Positions 1-12,509 of a DNA stretch of 64,000 nucleotides are shown here, one piece after another. Below the pieces are notes generated by a model. That model saw nothing but the letters and a program-made list of their open reading frames with translations, did no database searches and had not been told where the DNA came from. This DNA comes from an uncultured Bacteroidia bacterium (GTDB lineage: Bacteria > Bacteroidota > Bacteroidia > Bacteroidales > UBA932), in assembly GCA_902785785.1 (NCBI GenBank), contig CADAAA010000005.1, positions 62,001-126,000 on the forward strand, in the 5' to 3' direction. Position 1 is the first letter of the stretch. Each line of letters begins with the position of its first letter. Made by a program: the position numbers and the translations under genes.

Positions 1-2
1 AC

Positions 3-3000
3 CCTTGTGCCGCTGCGCACAGTACCACCCGCGCCCTTTTGGCATCCTATGACGGACCTCTCTATCAGGTGATGCGCCAGTCCGACGGAAAGACACTTGA
101 CATCGGCGTCGTCAAGCCTACGGCCAAGGAGGCCGGAGGATACGCCGACGCTGCAGCACAAGACAAGTTCTGTGAGGACACCTACTGCTGGATCACGGTC
201 ATCTACGACCAGTCCGGCAATGAGAACCATCTCCGTCAGGCACCGCGCGGAGGCTTCAGCGGACCGGCTATGGGAGGATTCAACAACATCTCCCTCGCCG
301 ACTGGGCTCCTGTGTACCTGAACGGCCACAAGGTCTACGGCGTGTTCATCGCCCCCGGCATGGGCTACCGTTGGAATGATGCCAAGGGAACTGCGGTCGA
401 TGACCAGGCCGAGGGCCAGTACTGGGTTATCAACGGCCATCATTACAACTCCGGCTGCTGCTTCGATTACGGCAACGCCGAGACTGACAGCCGCGATGAC
501 GGCGACGGCACCATGGAGACCACGTATTACGGCAACCAGCCGTCATGGTACCACGGCGACGCTCCTGGTCCGTGGATCATGACCGACCAGGAGAACAACC
601 TCGTGGGTTGTGTCAATGACGATCCGAACGACAAGTACTGCGAAGGACTCGAAAGCATCTCCTGGCGCTTCGTAACCGCCTTCGCCGACGGCGAACCCCA
701 TCATTGGCGTTCCATGGGCGGCGATGCCCAGAACGGCGGCCTCAAGATCTATTATGACGGTGGTCGCGTACGCAACCCTCGCAACAGCTATGATCCGATG
801 CGCAAGCAAGGCGCCATCCTGCTCGGCAACGGCGGCGACAACTCCAACGGATCGTCCGGCACCTTCTATGAGGGCGCCATGACTGCCGCCGGCACTTTCC
901 CGACTGAGGAAACCAACCGTGCCGTACAGGCCAATGTCGTGGCCGCACGCTATGATGTGGCTCCTCTCTCCGTATCCGCTTCCGACAAGTCTTTCGCTCC
1001 CAACGGCCTTCAGACCTTCGTGAAGGGCGGCAGCGGCAGCACTACTGTAACGTTCGTAAATGTCACGGGAGAGGAAGTCAAGGACCTCGAGCTCAGCCTC
1101 GTCCTGCCTAAGAAATGGAAGGCTTCCATACTCGGATCCAAGGACCGCGTACGCAAGGTAGGTTACGCTGTAGCTCCCGGACAGGCCGTCGTCGTTACAT
1201 TCAACGTCAAGGCCGGCAAGAAGGCCTTCAACGGCGACCTTGCCGCAATGGCTTCCTGGACCGCAGGTGACGGCTCTCGCCGTACGGAGAAGGCTGTCCA
1301 GAAGGTACGCAGTGTCGACCCTGTCAAGATCAATGAGTTCGGCATCGCTTCCAGCGCCAGCAGCACCGACAATTTCATCGAGCTTTACAATGCCGGCGAG
1401 CAGACGGTGGACATCTCCGGATGGACTGTCACCCAGCACGCCATCAATATTCCTGCTTTCTCCGAGATCCGTATCCCGAAGGGTACCAAACTCGAAGGCA
1501 ATGGCTTCTATCTGCTCGGCCTGGCCAATTCCGGCCTTGCAGCTCCGGCTTCCAAGGGTGACAAGGTCATCTACGTCCGCGATGTCACCGGCATTTCAGT
1601 CGGAGACGAGATCGAGGTCGGCGGAGAAAAAGTGAAGGTCACTGCCGTGAACAAGCCCGCTCCGCAGGCTCCCACCAACGACATGCGCGCCATGATGCGC
1701 CGCGTCGCCCCCGGCACTCCCACTACGCTCTGGCAGCCTCTGCCCGAGGGACCTGTCATCACCATCCCTGCCGGCTCCAACAACATCCCCGTCACGAGCA
1801 TCGAGGGCTTCACTGTCGGCGGCAAGATGGCCATCGGCTACGGGGCCACCTATCCTGCGGTTTCCAACAAACTCGAGAAATATGAGGTCGTGACCATCAC
1901 CGAAGTCGGCAAGCCTGGCACCCAGGCTTACCTGGCCATGGATGCGTATCCCGGACAGACCAATATCAAACTTTCCTCCACAGCAAACATTTCCGTGGGT
2001 GACAAGATCCGCCTTGACATCGACAGTGAGGGTCATGGCATCGAGTGGGTGACGGTCAAGGCTGTCGGTACCCAGTCTGTCCGCAATACCCTGAACGGAC
2101 CGCTTCGTCCTGACGAGGATCCCGGCACCGGTGTCGACCTTGAGGAGCCGCTGAAGTACTTCCACGCATCCAACATGCCTTACGGCGTCAACGGCAGCGG
2201 TATCACCTTCGAGCCCGCTACCCGTTTCGACCATTCTTCCAACGAGCCCGTGCTCGCCCTTGTCTATTCGATAGAACTTGACAAGGCACTTGCTTCCGAC
2301 CATCCCGTCGACGAGGTTGTCTTCGACGCCAAGGTCGTGAACGCCGGATATCAGGGTGAAGTCCCTGCCGACCTCCTTTATGGAGGTCCTGCGCTTGCCT
2401 CTACTTCCGGTAACATCACTTTGCGTGACTCCAAGGGCAATATCGTCGACGCGCTCAACTATGGCGCCATCGTCGATCCTTGGCTCGGTGAGGGTTATCA
2501 GGGACAGTCCGGTCTCGAGGAGCCCGGCAACTTCGTCCCTGTTCCCGTTGTGGCCCAGAGGGGCATGATTACTCCCGGCGCCGTCGCTCCCAACCTGAGC
2601 GCCGGCCGCTGGCCTGACGGTTTGGATACCGACGACAATGAGAATGACTTCCGCGTGCAGGGCAGCATCTCGCTCGCCGCGCCCCTCACTGCAGGTTCCC
2701 GCAACCTCAAGGTCAATTCCACCAGGGGACTGACCATCAACCAGAGACTGTTCATCGGCCCCGATAAGGAGGAAGTGATTGCCGCCAATATCGGAACAGC
2801 CGGTTATACCACTCTTGCAGCTGATGCCGCCAAGGGAGCGACCCGCATTTCAGTAGCTGCTTCCCAGGGTTTCACTGTCGGCCAGGAAGTCTATGTCGGT
2901 GACGAGAAAGCCTATATCGCAGAGATCCATGCTACCCGCAGGGGCTGGTTCAGCCCTGTGCCTGCAGCTCCGGATGCCATCGTGCTGAGAGCTCCGCTCA

Positions 3001-3134
3001 AGGCAGCCCATGCCTCCGGCGAGGACTTTGCCGGTTCCGGCATCACTGTTTCGGCACCTGTCCGCGGTACATATGCTGCCGGCATCTCCATGACCGGTTC
3101 CGTGCCGACTCCGGGAGCTCCGAACAGGTTCTAG
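3..3134 (+). CDS. GH54 alpha-L-arabinofuranosidase, multidomain, 5' end outside window
   Basis: The frame is open from base 3, so the true start lies upstream; the TTG at 39 is internal. The first part matches the GH54 catalytic domain that removes arabinofuranose from arabinoxylan or arabinan: AAHSTTRALLASYDGPLYQV near the start, the vicinal cysteine motif GCCFDYGNAETD, a GEPHHW block near residue 219 and GGDNSN near residue 267 (counting from base 39). These correspond, from family knowledge, to the arabinose-binding Cys pair and the catalytic Glu and Asp. A NEW3-like beta domain follows, then a lamin-tail-like domain that begins at INEFG and seems to finish much later at GNITLRDSKGNIVDALNYG, with several beta-repeats containing (F/I)(T/S)VG between and after. 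No fungal-type AbfB arabinan-binding domain and no obvious C-terminal sorting signal are seen. The VKOR-thioredoxin gene follows after 6 bases. Confidence 0.85.
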   Translation, partial: PCAAAHSTTRALLASYDGPLYQVMRQSDGKTLDIGVVKPTAKEAGGYADAAAQDKFCEDTYCWITVIYDQSGNENHLRQAPRGGFSGPAMGGFNNISLADWAPVYLNGHKVYGVFIAPGMGYRWNDAKGTAVDDQAEGQYWVINGHHYNSGCCFDYGNAETDSRDDGDGTMETTYYGNQPSWYHGDAPGPWIMTDQENNLVGCVNDDPNDKYCEGLESISWRFVTAFADGEPHHWRSMGGDAQNGGLKIYYDGGRVRNPRNSYDPMRKQGAILLGNGGDNSNGSSGTFYEGAMTAAGTFPTEETNRAVQANVVAARYDVAPLSVSASDKSFAPNGLQTFVKGGSGSTTVTFVNVTGEEVKDLELSLVLPKKWKASILGSKDRVRKVGYAVAPGQAVVVTFNVKAGKKAFNGDLAAMASWTAGDGSRRTEKAVQKVRSVDPVKINEFGIASSASSTDNFIELYNAGEQTVDISGWTVTQHAINIPAFSEIRIPKGTKLEGNGFYLLGLANSGLAAPASKGDKVIYVRDVTGISVGDEIEVGGEKVKVTAVNKPAPQAPTNDMRAMMRRVAPGTPTTLWQPLPEGPVITIPAGSNNIPVTSIEGFTVGGKMAIGYGATYPAVSNKLEKYEVVTITEVGKPGTQAYLAMDAYPGQTNIKLSSTANISVGDKIRLDIDSEGHGIEWVTVKAVGTQSVRNTLNGPLRPDEDPGTGVDLEEPLKYFHASNMPYGVNGSGITFEPATRFDHSSNEPVLALVYSIELDKALASDHPVDEVVFDAKVVNAGYQGEVPADLLYGGPALASTSGNITLRDSKGNIVDALNYGAIVDPWLGEGYQGQSGLEEPGNFVPVPVVAQRGMITPGAVAPNLSAGRWPDGLDTDDNENDFRVQGSISLAAPLTAGSRNLKVNSTRGLTINQRLFIGPDKEEVIAANIGTAGYTTLAADAAKGATRISVAASQGFTVGQEVYVGDEKAYIAEIHATRRGWFSPVPAAPDAIVLRAPLKAAHASGEDFAGSGITVSAPVRGTYAAGISMTGSVPTPGAPNRF

Positions 3135-3140
3135 TACATC

Positions 3141-4277
3141 ATGCTTCATAAGATGCAGACGAGATTGAGTGTCGCGGCGCTTGCGGGCGCCGCGGCACTC
3201 TTGCTCTGCATCATCATGAGCGTCCATTCGCTGAACGGTGCCGCGCTCATAGGCTGCGGAGCCGGCTCGGCATGCGACAGCGTCCTCGGAGGCCGCTGGT
3301 CCATGCTTTTCGGCATTTTTCCGGTCAGTGGACTTGCCGCGGGAGTGTACCTGGCATACATCCTCTCATATGCCTTTTACATGCTCTCTAAGGATGAGGA
3401 GATCAAGGTTTTTGCTTCGAAGGCGATGCTCCTCTTTTCAGGTGCGATTATCGGCTCAGCGCTTTGGTTCATAGGTCTTCAGATCTTCGCGGAAGGAGCC
3501 TTGTGCAAGTATTGCATGTCCGCCCATGCGCTCGGTATCATATGCGCCGGCTTTACTCTGGCTGCACTTCTTCCTGGACATAAACCATTCAGGATATGGC
3601 CTGCCGCCGGCGTGGGGCTTGCAGCCCTTCTCGCCGTGGTGCAGGCCATTACAGCGCCTGACAGCGTATATCAGGACGGTTCCGGAGACGAAGCCTTCCC
3701 GTTGATCCCGGCCGGAGAGGCCCCGGTCCTGGGCAATCCCGAGGCTGAGTTTGTCATCGACCTGCTGTATGATTATCAATGCTCTCATTGCAGGAAGGTA
3801 CATCAGATGCTTCCGGAGATAATCGACCATTTCGGAGGCAGGGTTGCATTCGTCCTTTGTCCATGCCCGCTTAGTCCCAAGTGCAATCCTTATGTCCCTA
3901 AGGAGGAAAACCGTTTCGAGGGTTCATGCGACCTCGCCCGCCTCGCACTGGCGGTGTATCAGCTGGAGCCGGAGGCTTTTCCTGCATTTGATGCCTGGCT
4001 GTTCGGAGCGGATGAAGATAGTTGGAGGCCCCGGCCTGTAGCGGAAGCACGCGAGCGTGCAGCAGCCGTCGTCGGACAGGATCGCCTTGACACCGTCTTG
4101 CCCGAGACTGCCATCTCGGATATGATACGGAGGACCTCGGACCTCTTCGGGCGTACTTCCACCAGCGGCAGCGGAGGCATACCTCGCTTTGTCCACGACT
4201 ACAGGTGGGTTGTCCCTGTCGCGGATAAGGCGGAGGACCTTGAAATGATATTGGCGGACGAATTCGGGATTCGCTGA
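3141..4277 (+). CDS. VKOR-family protein fused to a thioredoxin/DsbA-like domain
   Basis: This 378-residue membrane protein probably forms disulfides in exported proteins. Residues 1 to about 180 are hydrophobic with several membrane segments and carry the vitamin K epoxide reductase signature: a cysteine pair in the first loop (GCGAGSACDSV) and the redox motif CKYC after a later helix. The remainder is a DsbA/thioredoxin-like domain with CSHC in LLYDYQCSHCRKVH and extra cysteines in CPCPLSPKC. In known VKOR-Trx fusions the VKOR part reoxidises the attached oxidase using quinone. It lies 6 bases after the Cys-containing secreted GH54 gene and was probably co-transcribed with it. I see no peptidase domain, so it is not a full bacteriocin-type exporter. 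Confidence 0.82.
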   Translation: MLHKMQTRLSVAALAGAAALLLCIIMSVHSLNGAALIGCGAGSACDSVLGGRWSMLFGIFPVSGLAAGVYLAYILSYAFYMLSKDEEIKVFASKAMLLFSGAIIGSALWFIGLQIFAEGALCKYCMSAHALGIICAGFTLAALLPGHKPFRIWPAAGVGLAALLAVVQAITAPDSVYQDGSGDEAFPLIPAGEAPVLGNPEAEFVIDLLYDYQCSHCRKVHQMLPEIIDHFGGRVAFVLCPCPLSPKCNPYVPKEENRFEGSCDLARLALAVYQLEPEAFPAFDAWLFGADEDSWRPRPVAEARERAAAVVGQDRLDTVLPETAISDMIRRTSDLFGRTSTSGSGGIPRFVHDYRWVVPVADKAEDLEMILADEFGIR

Positions 4278-4285
4278 TTTCTTCT

Positions 4286-4293
4286 TATATTTG
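4286..4293 (+). promoter_or_regulatory. Bacteroidota -7 box for the GH43 lipoprotein gene
   Basis: TATATTTG matches the TAnnTTTG consensus and lies 26 bases before the ATG at 4320, in the short gap after the VKOR gene. No clear -33 element was recognised. Confidence 0.5.
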
Positions 4294-4319
4294 TTCCCGG
4301 AACACAATTGATACCCGAT

Positions 4320-6029
4320 ATGAAAAGATTCTTTATTGCGGCCGCTGCGGTGCTTGCCCTGGCGTCCTGCTCCGTGAAGGCTCCGGAAGGAACCGCCCTT
4401 TTCGACTTCTTCAAGTATGAGGGAGCCGACGATTTCTATGTACAGAATCCGCTTCCGGGCGACGACTATGTCTACAATCCCATCCTTGCCGGATGGTATT
4501 CCGACCCGAGCATCTGTACCAACGGGGAGGGGGATTACTTCCTCATCTCCTCCACATTCTGCTATTTCCCCGGCGTTCCGCTGTTCCACAGCCGCGACCT
4601 CGTGAACTGGGAGCAGATTGGCAACATCCTTGACAGACCGGAGCATCTCCCGCATCTCGACGGCCAGCGTATCAGCGGCGGTATCTATGCCCCTGACATT
4701 ACGTACAATCCCGCGAACAAGACATACTACATGATCACGACGGATGTAGCCGGCGGCAATTTCTATGTCAAGACCCAGGATCCCTGGGGCGACTGGTCCG
4801 ACCCGATTTATGTACCCGTTGTCCAGGGTATCGATCCCTCGTTCTTCTTCGATGACAACGGCAAGGCCTATATCGTCAGCAACGACGACGCTCCTGACCA
4901 CAAGCCCGAGTACAACGGCCACCGTACCATCCGCTGCGTCGAGTTCGATGTTGCGAATGACTGTACCGTAGGGGAGCGCAAGATCATCGTCAACAAGGGT
5001 ACCCGTCCCGAGAACAATCCCTATTGGATCGAAGGTCCGCATATCTACAAGATCGACGGCCAGTATTACCTGATGTGCGCCGAGGGTGGCACCAACTTCG
5101 GTGAGTGGCACTCGGAGGTCGTTTTCAAGGGCGAGTCTCCCTTCGGACCTTTCGTCTCGTATGAGGGCAATCCCATCCTTACCCAGGTGGGACTCGATCC
5201 CGCACGTCCCAATCCCGTTTCCTGCGCCGGTCACGCCGACCTCGTGAAGGACGGCAACGGACAGTGGTGGGCAGTGTTCCTCGCTGACCGTCCTTATCGT
5301 GACAACTTCGAGAATATCGGCCGCGAGACCCACATGCTCCCCGTCACCTGGACCGAGGACAAGTGGCCCGTCATCCTCCCTGCCGGAGAGTCCGTGCCCA
5401 TGATCGTCCGCCACGAGGGCGTAAAGCGCGGTGACAAGCTTACTTTCGGCAATTTCACCCTTGAGGACGACTTCAGCTCGTCCGAGCTCGGCGACCGCTG
5501 GATGACCCTCCGCAGCCCCGCAAAGGACAGGTATTCCCTTACCGACAAGCCCGGATATCTCGAGCTCATCTGCTCGGAGGACAAGGCTACCGAGATGCAC
5601 ACTCCCGCCTATGTCGCGCACCGTCTGCATCATCATAAGTTCTCCGCTACCACCAGGATGTATTTCAATCCGTCCAAGTATTCAGAGGCTGCAGGTCTCT
5701 TGCTTTTCAAGGATGAGAGGCATCAGTACAATTTCATGGTGTCCAAGGAAGGGATTTCCGTCAATAAGGTCGAATTCGAGGTCATTGTCGAGCAGAACAA
5801 GCGCCCCCGCTTCGAGGAAGTGAGCACCGAGCTTGGCGCCGCGGCAGTCGATAAATACCGTTTCATCGACCTCAAGGTGACTTCGGACGCAGAGACATTC
5901 TCGTTCTGGTATGCCGTCAACGGCAAGAAGTGGCAGCCGCTCGTAGAGGGAGTGGATGCCTCATTCCTGACCTCAGCCAGCGCCGGCGGTTTCACCGGTA
6001 CGCTCATTGGTCCATACGCTGTAAAATAA
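4320..6029 (+). CDS. GH43-family glycoside hydrolase lipoprotein (beta-xylosidase/arabinofuranosidase)
   Basis: The protein has 569 residues from the ATG at 4320; a TTG 12 bases upstream is disfavoured because the signal peptide MKRFFIAAAAVLALASC begins here and ends in a lipobox (LASC), giving a surface or periplasmic lipoprotein. The five-blade GH43 catalytic domain is recognised by GWYSDPSIC (expected general base Asp), GIDPSFFFDDNGKAY and WIEGPHIY (expected general acid Glu). A C-terminal beta-sandwich (about residues 385-569, from EDDFSSSELGDRW onward) resembles the xylosidase C-terminal module. Next to GH54, this suggests removal of xylose or arabinose side groups from arabinoxylan; the exact specificity is not readable. 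A strong bidirectional hairpin follows. Confidence 0.85.
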   Translation: MKRFFIAAAAVLALASCSVKAPEGTALFDFFKYEGADDFYVQNPLPGDDYVYNPILAGWYSDPSICTNGEGDYFLISSTFCYFPGVPLFHSRDLVNWEQIGNILDRPEHLPHLDGQRISGGIYAPDITYNPANKTYYMITTDVAGGNFYVKTQDPWGDWSDPIYVPVVQGIDPSFFFDDNGKAYIVSNDDAPDHKPEYNGHRTIRCVEFDVANDCTVGERKIIVNKGTRPENNPYWIEGPHIYKIDGQYYLMCAEGGTNFGEWHSEVVFKGESPFGPFVSYEGNPILTQVGLDPARPNPVSCAGHADLVKDGNGQWWAVFLADRPYRDNFENIGRETHMLPVTWTEDKWPVILPAGESVPMIVRHEGVKRGDKLTFGNFTLEDDFSSSELGDRWMTLRSPAKDRYSLTDKPGYLELICSEDKATEMHTPAYVAHRLHHHKFSATTRMYFNPSKYSEAAGLLLFKDERHQYNFMVSKEGISVNKVEFEVIVEQNKRPRFEEVSTELGAAAVDKYRFIDLKVTSDAETFSFWYAVNGKKWQPLVEGVDASFLTSASAGGFTGTLIGPYAVK

Positions 6030-6044
6030 CCGGCCATCAAATAA

Positions 6045-6080
6045 TGAAGAAGGTCTGCCGACCACGGCAGACCTTCTTCA
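6045..6080. terminator. Bidirectional intrinsic terminator between convergent genes
   Basis: Two 16-base arms, TGAAGAAGGTCTGCCG and its exact reverse complement, are separated by ACCA. A T-rich tail follows on + and an AT-rich tail on -. It sits between the GH43 gene and the oppositely oriented flavoprotein gene. Confidence 0.85.
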
Positions 6081-6092
6081 TTTTACAGGTGT

Positions 6093-6710
6093 TCATCTGA
6101 TGAAATTGGTGAATGTCCCCGGGTCGCCGGAAGGCCGGCCGGGGGCGGGTTTCCCTCCGGTCTGCTTAAGCGTCCAGGCCATGTTGTGCGCAAGCGTGCG
6201 CATCGTCTGCATGCCCTCTGCGTCGAGGGCTGCCTGGCCCTCGGTCTGGCCGTAAGCGATATTCCAGTACTGGGATGTGATCACTTGCATGTTCATCATC
6301 ATGAAAGGCATGTTGAGCGTCTGGAACGCGGCCGTGGCGCCGCCGCGACGGCAGATCGCCAAGGCGGCGGCCGGCTTGCCGCTCACAGCGGCGCCATTGG
6401 AGTAGAACAGCCTCTGGATGACTGCCATCAACGCGCCGTTGGGCTGCCCGTAATAGACGGGGGAGCCGACGATGAGGGCATCAGCCTTTTCCATCTTCTC
6501 CGAGATCCCGTTGCAGACATCGTCGTTGAAGATGCATCTTCCGACTCCGCGGCACTTGCCGCAGGCGATGCAGCCGCGCACGGGCTTTGTCCCGAGCCAA
6601 ACGATCTCGCTTTCGATGCCTTCGGCTTCCAGCGTCCTGGCGATTTCGCCGAGGGCGGTGGCGGTATTGCCCTTGGAGTGCGGGCTTCCGTTTATCATCA
6701 ATACTTTCAT
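6093..6710 (-). CDS. NADPH-dependent FMN reductase / iron-sulfur flavoprotein family
   Basis: The protein has 205 residues with a flavodoxin-like fold. MKVLMINGSPHSKGNTA is the FMN phosphate-binding loop, a cysteine cluster GCIACGKCRGVGRC follows near residues 46-60, and ALIVGSPVYYGQPNG is the second flavin loop. Anaerobe homologues are flavin reductases or electron-transfer proteins, often annotated only as flavodoxin family. An in-frame ATG lies 18 bases upstream, but AGGAGG spaced 3 bases before the ATG at 6710 favours this start. It is the last gene of a five-gene - strand cluster. No substrate can be inferred. Confidence 0.75.
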   Translation of the reverse strand: MKVLMINGSPHSKGNTATALGEIARTLEAEGIESEIVWLGTKPVRGCIACGKCRGVGRCIFNDDVCNGISEKMEKADALIVGSPVYYGQPNGALMAVIQRLFYSNGAAVSGKPAAALAICRRGGATAAFQTLNMPFMMMNMQVITSQYWNIAYGQTEGQAALDAEGMQTMRTLAHNMAWTLKQTGGKPAPGRPSGDPGTFTNFIR

Positions 6711-6732
6711 AGTCCTCCTGTCTGACATGGGA

Positions 6733-10616
<3,884 letters not shown>

Positions 10617-10636
10617 GTGATTGTGTGGTTATTCAG

Positions 10637-11065
10637 TTATTGTCCGATCGCTTCCAGCAGGTCTTCCATGCTGCCGGCCACTCCGTCGAATAGCTTGTAC
10701 ATCAGCTCCGGCTCCTGCATCTCCGGGATATAAACGAATACGCGGCGGCCGGCACCGGCCATCCATCCCGCCTCGGTATGGGCGGAACGGCCGCTGGGCA
10801 GGACAAGCACGCAAGTATCCGCCCATTCCAGGGCCTCCAGGTCAGCCTTGAACTGCCTTTCTGCCTTGGGATGGTGGAGTCCCTCGGAGTACTCGTCAAA
10901 ACTCCATTCCAGAGCCTTTTCATCGATATCCGTCCAGCGGAATCCGTTGCCTCCGTGCGGGGGATTGCGGAAGTCATACACTTCATGCCCCTTGGCGCGG
11001 AGCGCCTCCACTACCGCCGGAAAGTACTTGTTCCTCCAGCTGGATGCTACATATATCTTAGCCAT
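10637..11065 (-). CDS. Small nucleoside 2-deoxyribosyltransferase-like protein
   Basis: The protein has 142 residues and begins MAKIYVASSWRNKYFPAVV, a Rossmann-like start seen in a family loosely related to nucleoside 2-deoxyribosyltransferases. LEWADTCVLVLPSGRSAHTE, with an acidic residue near the C-terminal part of the sheet, fits that fold. Many homologues are annotated only as hypothetical, so the enzymatic activity is uncertain. It is the first gene of the esterase/flavoprotein cluster and has its own TATATTTG box upstream. Confidence 0.5.
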   Translation of the reverse strand: MAKIYVASSWRNKYFPAVVEALRAKGHEVYDFRNPPHGGNGFRWTDIDEKALEWSFDEYSEGLHHPKAERQFKADLEALEWADTCVLVLPSGRSAHTEAGWMAGAGRRVFVYIPEMQEPELMYKLFDGVAGSMEDLLEAIGQ

Positions 11066-11092
11066 ATTCCGTCGTCAATGAGTTGTTCTCTT

Positions 11093-11100
11093 CAAATATA
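11093..11100 (-). promoter_or_regulatory. Bacteroidota -7 box upstream of the esterase cluster
   Basis: TATATTTG on the - strand, 27 bases before the ATG at 11065. It suggests the cluster from 11065 to 6093 is transcribed separately from the nitrogen operon that ends with purF at 11127. Confidence 0.5.
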
Positions 11101-11126
11101 CTCATTTCCGGCGGAAAAACCTTTCC

Positions 11127-12509
11127 TTACGCTCCGTTATATAAGTCTGTGGGGTAGTTTCCGCTGAAACATGCGGTGCAAAGCCCGGAACGGCCGGATG
11201 CTTTGAAGAGGGCCTGTTCGGAGAGATAGTTAAGGGAGTCCGCACCTATGTACTGGCAGATTTCCTCTTCACTGTGGTCAGAGCCTATCAACTGCTCTTT
11301 CGTGCCGGTGTCGATGCCATAAAAGCAGGGCCAGGCATATTTCGGGCTGGCTATGAGCATATGAACCTCCGTGGCCCCGGCATCGCGAAGCATCTTTACA
11401 ATTTGCCTGGACGTAGTCCCGCGGACGATGGAATCATCAATGACAGCTATACGCTTTCCCTTCACAATGCTCCGTACCGGGGACAGTTTCATTTTGACCC
11501 CGATATCACGCATTGACTGGGCCGGCTGGATGAAGGTCCGGGCTACGTACATATTTTTCAGTAAACCCATTTCCAGGGGCAAGCGGGCGGCTTCGGCATA
11601 GCCGATGGCCGCGCTCATGCTCGACTCGGGAACGCTTATGACTATATCCGCAGGGACGGGATGCTCCTCATACAGGAGTTTTCCAGTCCGCTTGCGGAAC
11701 ACGTGTACTCCGCATCCTTCGATAATGCTGTCCGGACGGGCGAAATAGATATACTCCATCGCACACATCCTTCTGTCTGAACACTGCGAATGAGTGAAAC
11801 TCTTCAGCCCGTCAGGGCCGATGCAGATGAGTTCTCCGGGCTCGACATCCCTGATGAATTCCGCTTTGAGAGCATCCAGGGCACAGGTCTCGCTGGCGAC
11901 TACATAACCGCTGCCAAGCCGTCCTATCGACAGCGGCCGGAATCCGTATTTGTCCCTGCAAGCGTATAGGATACCATCCGCCAGAACGACGGTGGAAAAA
12001 GCCCCGTCAAGTTGGTTGGCTGCCGCCATGATCCTGGCTATCCAGTCTCCGGTTTTCTGCTCTCCTATGAGATGTGCGAACAGTTCGCTGTCAGAGGTGG
12101 AATGGAACAGGTGCCCTTTCGTTTCGAGACGTCCCTTGATATTGTCGGCATTGACGATGTTTCCGTTATGGGCAAGTGCAAAGCAACCGGCCCGGCAGGA
12201 CATCCTGAACGGCTGTATGTTCTCCATTCCGCCTACCTCGGTCGTCGGATATCTCACGTGGCCTATGAGGGTGTCACCGGGAAGGCCGGCCAGAGCGGCC
12301 TCCGAGAAAACGTCCTTGACCAGACCTTCGCCTTTGTGGACACGAATGGCCCCAGCGTAGTCGTATACCGCGATTCCGCAGGCCTGCTGTCCTCTGTGCT
12401 GCAGTGCCTGCAATGCCAGGAAGGCCTGCCTCGAGGCGTCACTTACCCGGTAGATTCCCAAAACACCGCACTCCTCGTGCAGCTCGTCAAAGCAATGATT
12501 ACAACTCAT
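11127..12509 (-). CDS. purF: Amidophosphoribosyltransferase, first step of purine synthesis
   Basis: PurF transfers the amide nitrogen of glutamine to PRPP, giving phosphoribosylamine. The N-terminal class II glutaminase domain has its nucleophile in EECGVLGIYR, so a 13-residue propeptide probably precedes the catalytic Cys14; ALQHRGQQACGIAVY is the conserved glutaminase block. The C-terminal phosphoribosyltransferase domain carries the PRPP loop IAVIDDSIVRGTTSRQIV. Its 460 residues are normal for the family. It overlaps the dapL 3' end by 11 bases and is the last gene of the asnB operon, so it lies behind the Gln/Asn leader at 24364-24471. It is one of four glutamine-linked enzymes in that operon (with AsnB, GlnN and GltBD). 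Confidence 0.95.
   Translation of the reverse strand: MSCNHCFDELHEECGVLGIYRVSDASRQAFLALQALQHRGQQACGIAVYDYAGAIRVHKGEGLVKDVFSEAALAGLPGDTLIGHVRYPTTEVGGMENIQPFRMSCRAGCFALAHNGNIVNADNIKGRLETKGHLFHSTSDSELFAHLIGEQKTGDWIARIMAAANQLDGAFSTVVLADGILYACRDKYGFRPLSIGRLGSGYVVASETCALDALKAEFIRDVEPGELICIGPDGLKSFTHSQCSDRRMCAMEYIYFARPDSIIEGCGVHVFRKRTGKLLYEEHPVPADIVISVPESSMSAAIGYAEAARLPLEMGLLKNMYVARTFIQPAQSMRDIGVKMKLSPVRSIVKGKRIAVIDDSIVRGTTSRQIVKMLRDAGATEVHMLIASPKYAWPCFYGIDTGTKEQLIGSDHSEEEICQYIGADSLNYLSEQALFKASGRSGLCTACFSGNYPTDLYNGA

Noticed and set aside
3924-5636. 570-codon - strand open frame
   Set aside because: It crosses the end of the VKOR gene and most of the GH43 gene in antisense, with no recognisable domain; both + genes have clear motifs.
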